Part shown: piece after piece, positions 62,435 through 64,000 of the stretch
How positions within the stretch are numbered: position 1 is the first letter of the stretch
How the letters are laid out: every line of letters starts with the position of its first letter
Translations under genes and position numbers: made by a program
Notes under the pieces: generated by a model
The model's database searches: none
What the model was told of the DNA's origin: nothing
What the model saw: only the letters and a program-made list of their open reading frames with translations
Origin: Novosphingobium sp. 28-62-57
GTDB taxonomy: Bacteria > Pseudomonadota > Alphaproteobacteria > Sphingomonadales > Sphingomonadaceae
Assembly: GCA_002256985.1 (NCBI GenBank)
Contig: NCGO01000002.1
Coordinates: 475,828 to 539,827 of the forward strand
Direction: 5' to 3'
DNA length: 64,000 bases

Positions 62435-63898
62435 ATGACCGCGGCGATGGATTTTCGCGGGCCTGACGGGTTCCATCATCATGTCGGCGCTGATTTTGCG
62501 CTGGGGCATTGCGCGTTCCACACAACGCCCGGCTCGGCCGAAGCGCCGCAACCGCTGTTCAGCGAAGATCGCAAGTTTGCAGTTGTCATGGATGGCTGGC
62601 TGGCCAACCCGGATGAACTGCGCGCCGAACTCGAAAGCCGCAAGGCGAGGGTGCGCGGGCCGTCCGATGCAGAGCTGGTCTTGCAGGCCTACGCCGAATG
62701 GGGCGATGACTGCGCCAACCACCTTGAGGGCGAATATGCGATCGTCATTTACGATGCGTATCGGCGCCGTGCGTTCTGCCTGCGCGATCACATGGGCATG
62801 CGCCCGCTGTTATATCACTGGGATGGCAGGCGGTTGCTGGTTGCCAGCGAAGTGGCAGGCGTGCTGGCGGCGGGCGATTTCCCACAGACCCTGGACGCCT
62901 ATCGCATGGCCGAGAACCTTGCGAGCGAGTTTTACGCGCCGGATCAGACAGTGTGGACCGGCGTGATGCGGCTGCCCTTGACCACGGCCATGATCGTCGA
63001 TGCGACAGGGCCAATGACGCAGCAGTACTGGTCTCTCCCGCTCGATCTGTCGATCCGCTACCGGCGCGAGGAGGACTATTTCGAGCATTATCGCGAAATG
63101 CTGATGGACAGTGTCCGGCGGGCATCGCGGTCATGCGCGCCTATTGGGTGTGAAGTGAGTGGCGGGCACGATTCATCGGCAATTTACGCCATGGTGCGAC
63201 GCTTGCAAGAAGCAGGGCAACTGCAAGCCACTGATGCTTTGGCATTTACGATGACCGGCCTGCCCGGAACGATATCCGACGAGATCGAATATGCGCGCGA
63301 TGTGACACGCTTTTTCGGCACCCCGCTTTATGAAGCACCGCGCACGCTGGGCGAAATCGCCTGGTTTGAACAGAACATCGTCAAAGACCGTGACATGCCG
63401 GAATTTCCCAACGCGCAGTCGATGGTTGCAGAGGCAGCGCTGGTGCGTAGCAAGGGTTGCCGGGTGCTGCTGGATGGTGAAGGCGGTGACGAATTTGCCG
63501 GCGGATCCTATTATTACATTCACGAAATGCTGCGTGAAGGCCGTCTGGGCATGCTTGCGCGCGAACTGCGACTGATGGCTGGTCAGGGCGGTGCCAAATA
63601 TACAGCGCGGCGCGTGTTCCGCTTTGGATTGCGGCCTTTCGGACCCATCTGGGTGGATGCTACCATGCGCCATATCCACCGCTATCGCCAGCCATGGCGC
63701 GCGCATCTTGGCAAAGGGCCGCACTGGGTGGCCAAACCCCTGTTGGACCAGCTTGCCGAGCAGCGCGAAATTGCGCGTGTGCAGGATGACATCTGGCGTA
63801 TCCGCAACCCATCGAAATTGACTTCTACCCGGCAGCCTTGTGTCAGGAGAAGTTGCATGGATGCAGGGACCTTGCGACAGGAGACTTCTAGGCCGTAA
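62435..63898 (+). CDS. Lasso cyclase-like asparagine synthetase homologue, truncated at both ends
   Basis: This asparagine-synthetase-B-type protein would activate an Asp/Glu side chain and close the macrolactam ring of a lasso peptide. The glutaminase-like domain begins TAAMDFRGPDG; the synthetase domain has the PP-loop SGGHDSS at 242-248 and DGEGGDEFAGG near 347-357. Family members are usually near 600 residues. Here similarity stops at about residue 460 (base 63815) and 27 unrelated residues follow. In the same frame upstream, GTG 62369 to TGA 62402-62404 encodes a plausible missing N-terminus, broken by that TGA. The N-terminal nucleophile cysteine is absent, as in many cyclases. Probably non-functional as read here. 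Confidence 0.75.
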   Translation: MTAAMDFRGPDGFHHHVGADFALGHCAFHTTPGSAEAPQPLFSEDRKFAVVMDGWLANPDELRAELESRKARVRGPSDAELVLQAYAEWGDDCANHLEGEYAIVIYDAYRRRAFCLRDHMGMRPLLYHWDGRRLLVASEVAGVLAAGDFPQTLDAYRMAENLASEFYAPDQTVWTGVMRLPLTTAMIVDATGPMTQQYWSLPLDLSIRYRREEDYFEHYREMLMDSVRRASRSCAPIGCEVSGGHDSSAIYAMVRRLQEAGQLQATDALAFTMTGLPGTISDEIEYARDVTRFFGTPLYEAPRTLGEIAWFEQNIVKDRDMPEFPNAQSMVAEAALVRSKGCRVLLDGEGGDEFAGGSYYYIHEMLREGRLGMLARELRLMAGQGGAKYTARRVFRFGLRPFGPIWVDATMRHIHRYRQPWRAHLGKGPHWVAKPLLDQLAEQREIARVQDDIWRIRNPSKLTSTRQPCVRRSCMDAGTLRQETSRP

Positions 63899-64000
63899 AC
63901 CCATAAACCACACCGTCGAGGTTTGAGGCAAAACGGCCAGGTGCAAGGAAGGAGGGCGCAGGAATATGTCGATATTTCAAGCCCGACTGACGCCGCAGAT
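63816..64000. mobile_element. Possible insertion-element end interrupting the cyclase gene
   Basis: From about 63816 the DNA no longer encodes cyclase-like sequence. It contains internal repeats (GACTTCTA at 63829 and 63881; TCAGGAGAAGT against ACAGGAGACTTC). A new reading frame with a good ribosome-binding site starts at 63966. These features suit the left end and leader of an insertion sequence, but no terminal inverted repeat or transposase can be verified because the window ends. Confidence 0.35.
63966..64000 (+). CDS. Start of an unidentified gene, running out of the window
   Basis: ATG at 63966 is preceded by AAGGAGGG at 63948-63955, the strongest ribosome-binding site in this part. 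Only MSIFQARLTPQ is visible, too little to identify. If the flanking DNA is an insertion element this would be its transposase; otherwise it is an independent gene. Confidence 0.4.
   Translation, partial: MSIFQARLTPQ

Noticed and set aside
62317-62436. 39-codon minus-strand frame between cyclase and B2 as a lasso precursor
   Set aside because: It has no leader motif of the Y-P or T(-2) kind with a Gly/Ala/Ser core start, and no ribosome-binding site. Only an acidic residue at a suitable distance is present, which is not enough.

Overview
The window is G+C-rich chromosomal DNA from an alphaproteobacterium, most likely order Sphingomonadales (Novosphingobium or a close relative). Evidence for this: rpoB-rpoC, gyrB, MipZ, an NrnC-type nanoRNase, UrcA and CC_3452 family proteins, a TonB-ExbB-ExbD-ExbD cluster, and several families of palindromic intergenic repeats. 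Assignments rest on reading motifs and family resemblance; no database search was run.

Layout. 0-7 kb: rpoB (5' end missing), a small exported protein and rpoC, joined by stop/start overlaps and closed by a terminator. 7-12 kb: a chemoreceptor, glpX and hom. 13.4-16.1 kb: tonB-exbB-exbD-exbD, the energy unit for TonB-dependent outer-membrane receptors. 16.1-19 kb: a phosphodiesterase, an ArsC-like protein, an ABM-domain protein and aroC. 19.05-21 kb: a less G+C-rich islet with two palindromes, a 69-residue protein and a dGTPase. 21-32 kb: dicarboxylate symporter, nth, dapB, sirtuin, thioesterase, ubiG, lysC, pentapeptide-repeat protein, a candidate small RNA, a nitronate monooxygenase-like protein, an MFS transporter and an HNH nuclease. 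32-37 kb: an M20 peptidase and gyrB. 37-46 kb: an Lhr-like helicase; on the minus strand mipZ, a J-domain protein, phosphohexomutase, HscC-like Hsp70 and a J-like membrane protein; then panC. 47-59.4 kb: PBP1A, msrB, small secreted proteins, an HxlR regulator, a lipid-kinase-like protein, nrnC, lptC-lptA and an O-antigen ligase-like protein.

60-64 kb holds part of a lasso-peptide-type locus: a nucleotidyltransferase split by an in-frame TGA, an intact-looking B2 leader-peptidase-like protein and, divergently, an asparagine-synthetase-like cyclase. The cyclase frame has an in-frame TGA just upstream of its usable ATG and loses its C-terminus at about 63,815, where unrelated DNA begins that may be an insertion element. 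No convincing precursor, PqqD-like or kinase gene is visible. The locus looks decayed or disrupted.

The points most worth following up are the lasso-type locus, the dGTPase islet, the minus-strand small RNA at about 29.07-29.19 kb, the exported protein between rpoB and rpoC, and the HscC-like/J-like pair.
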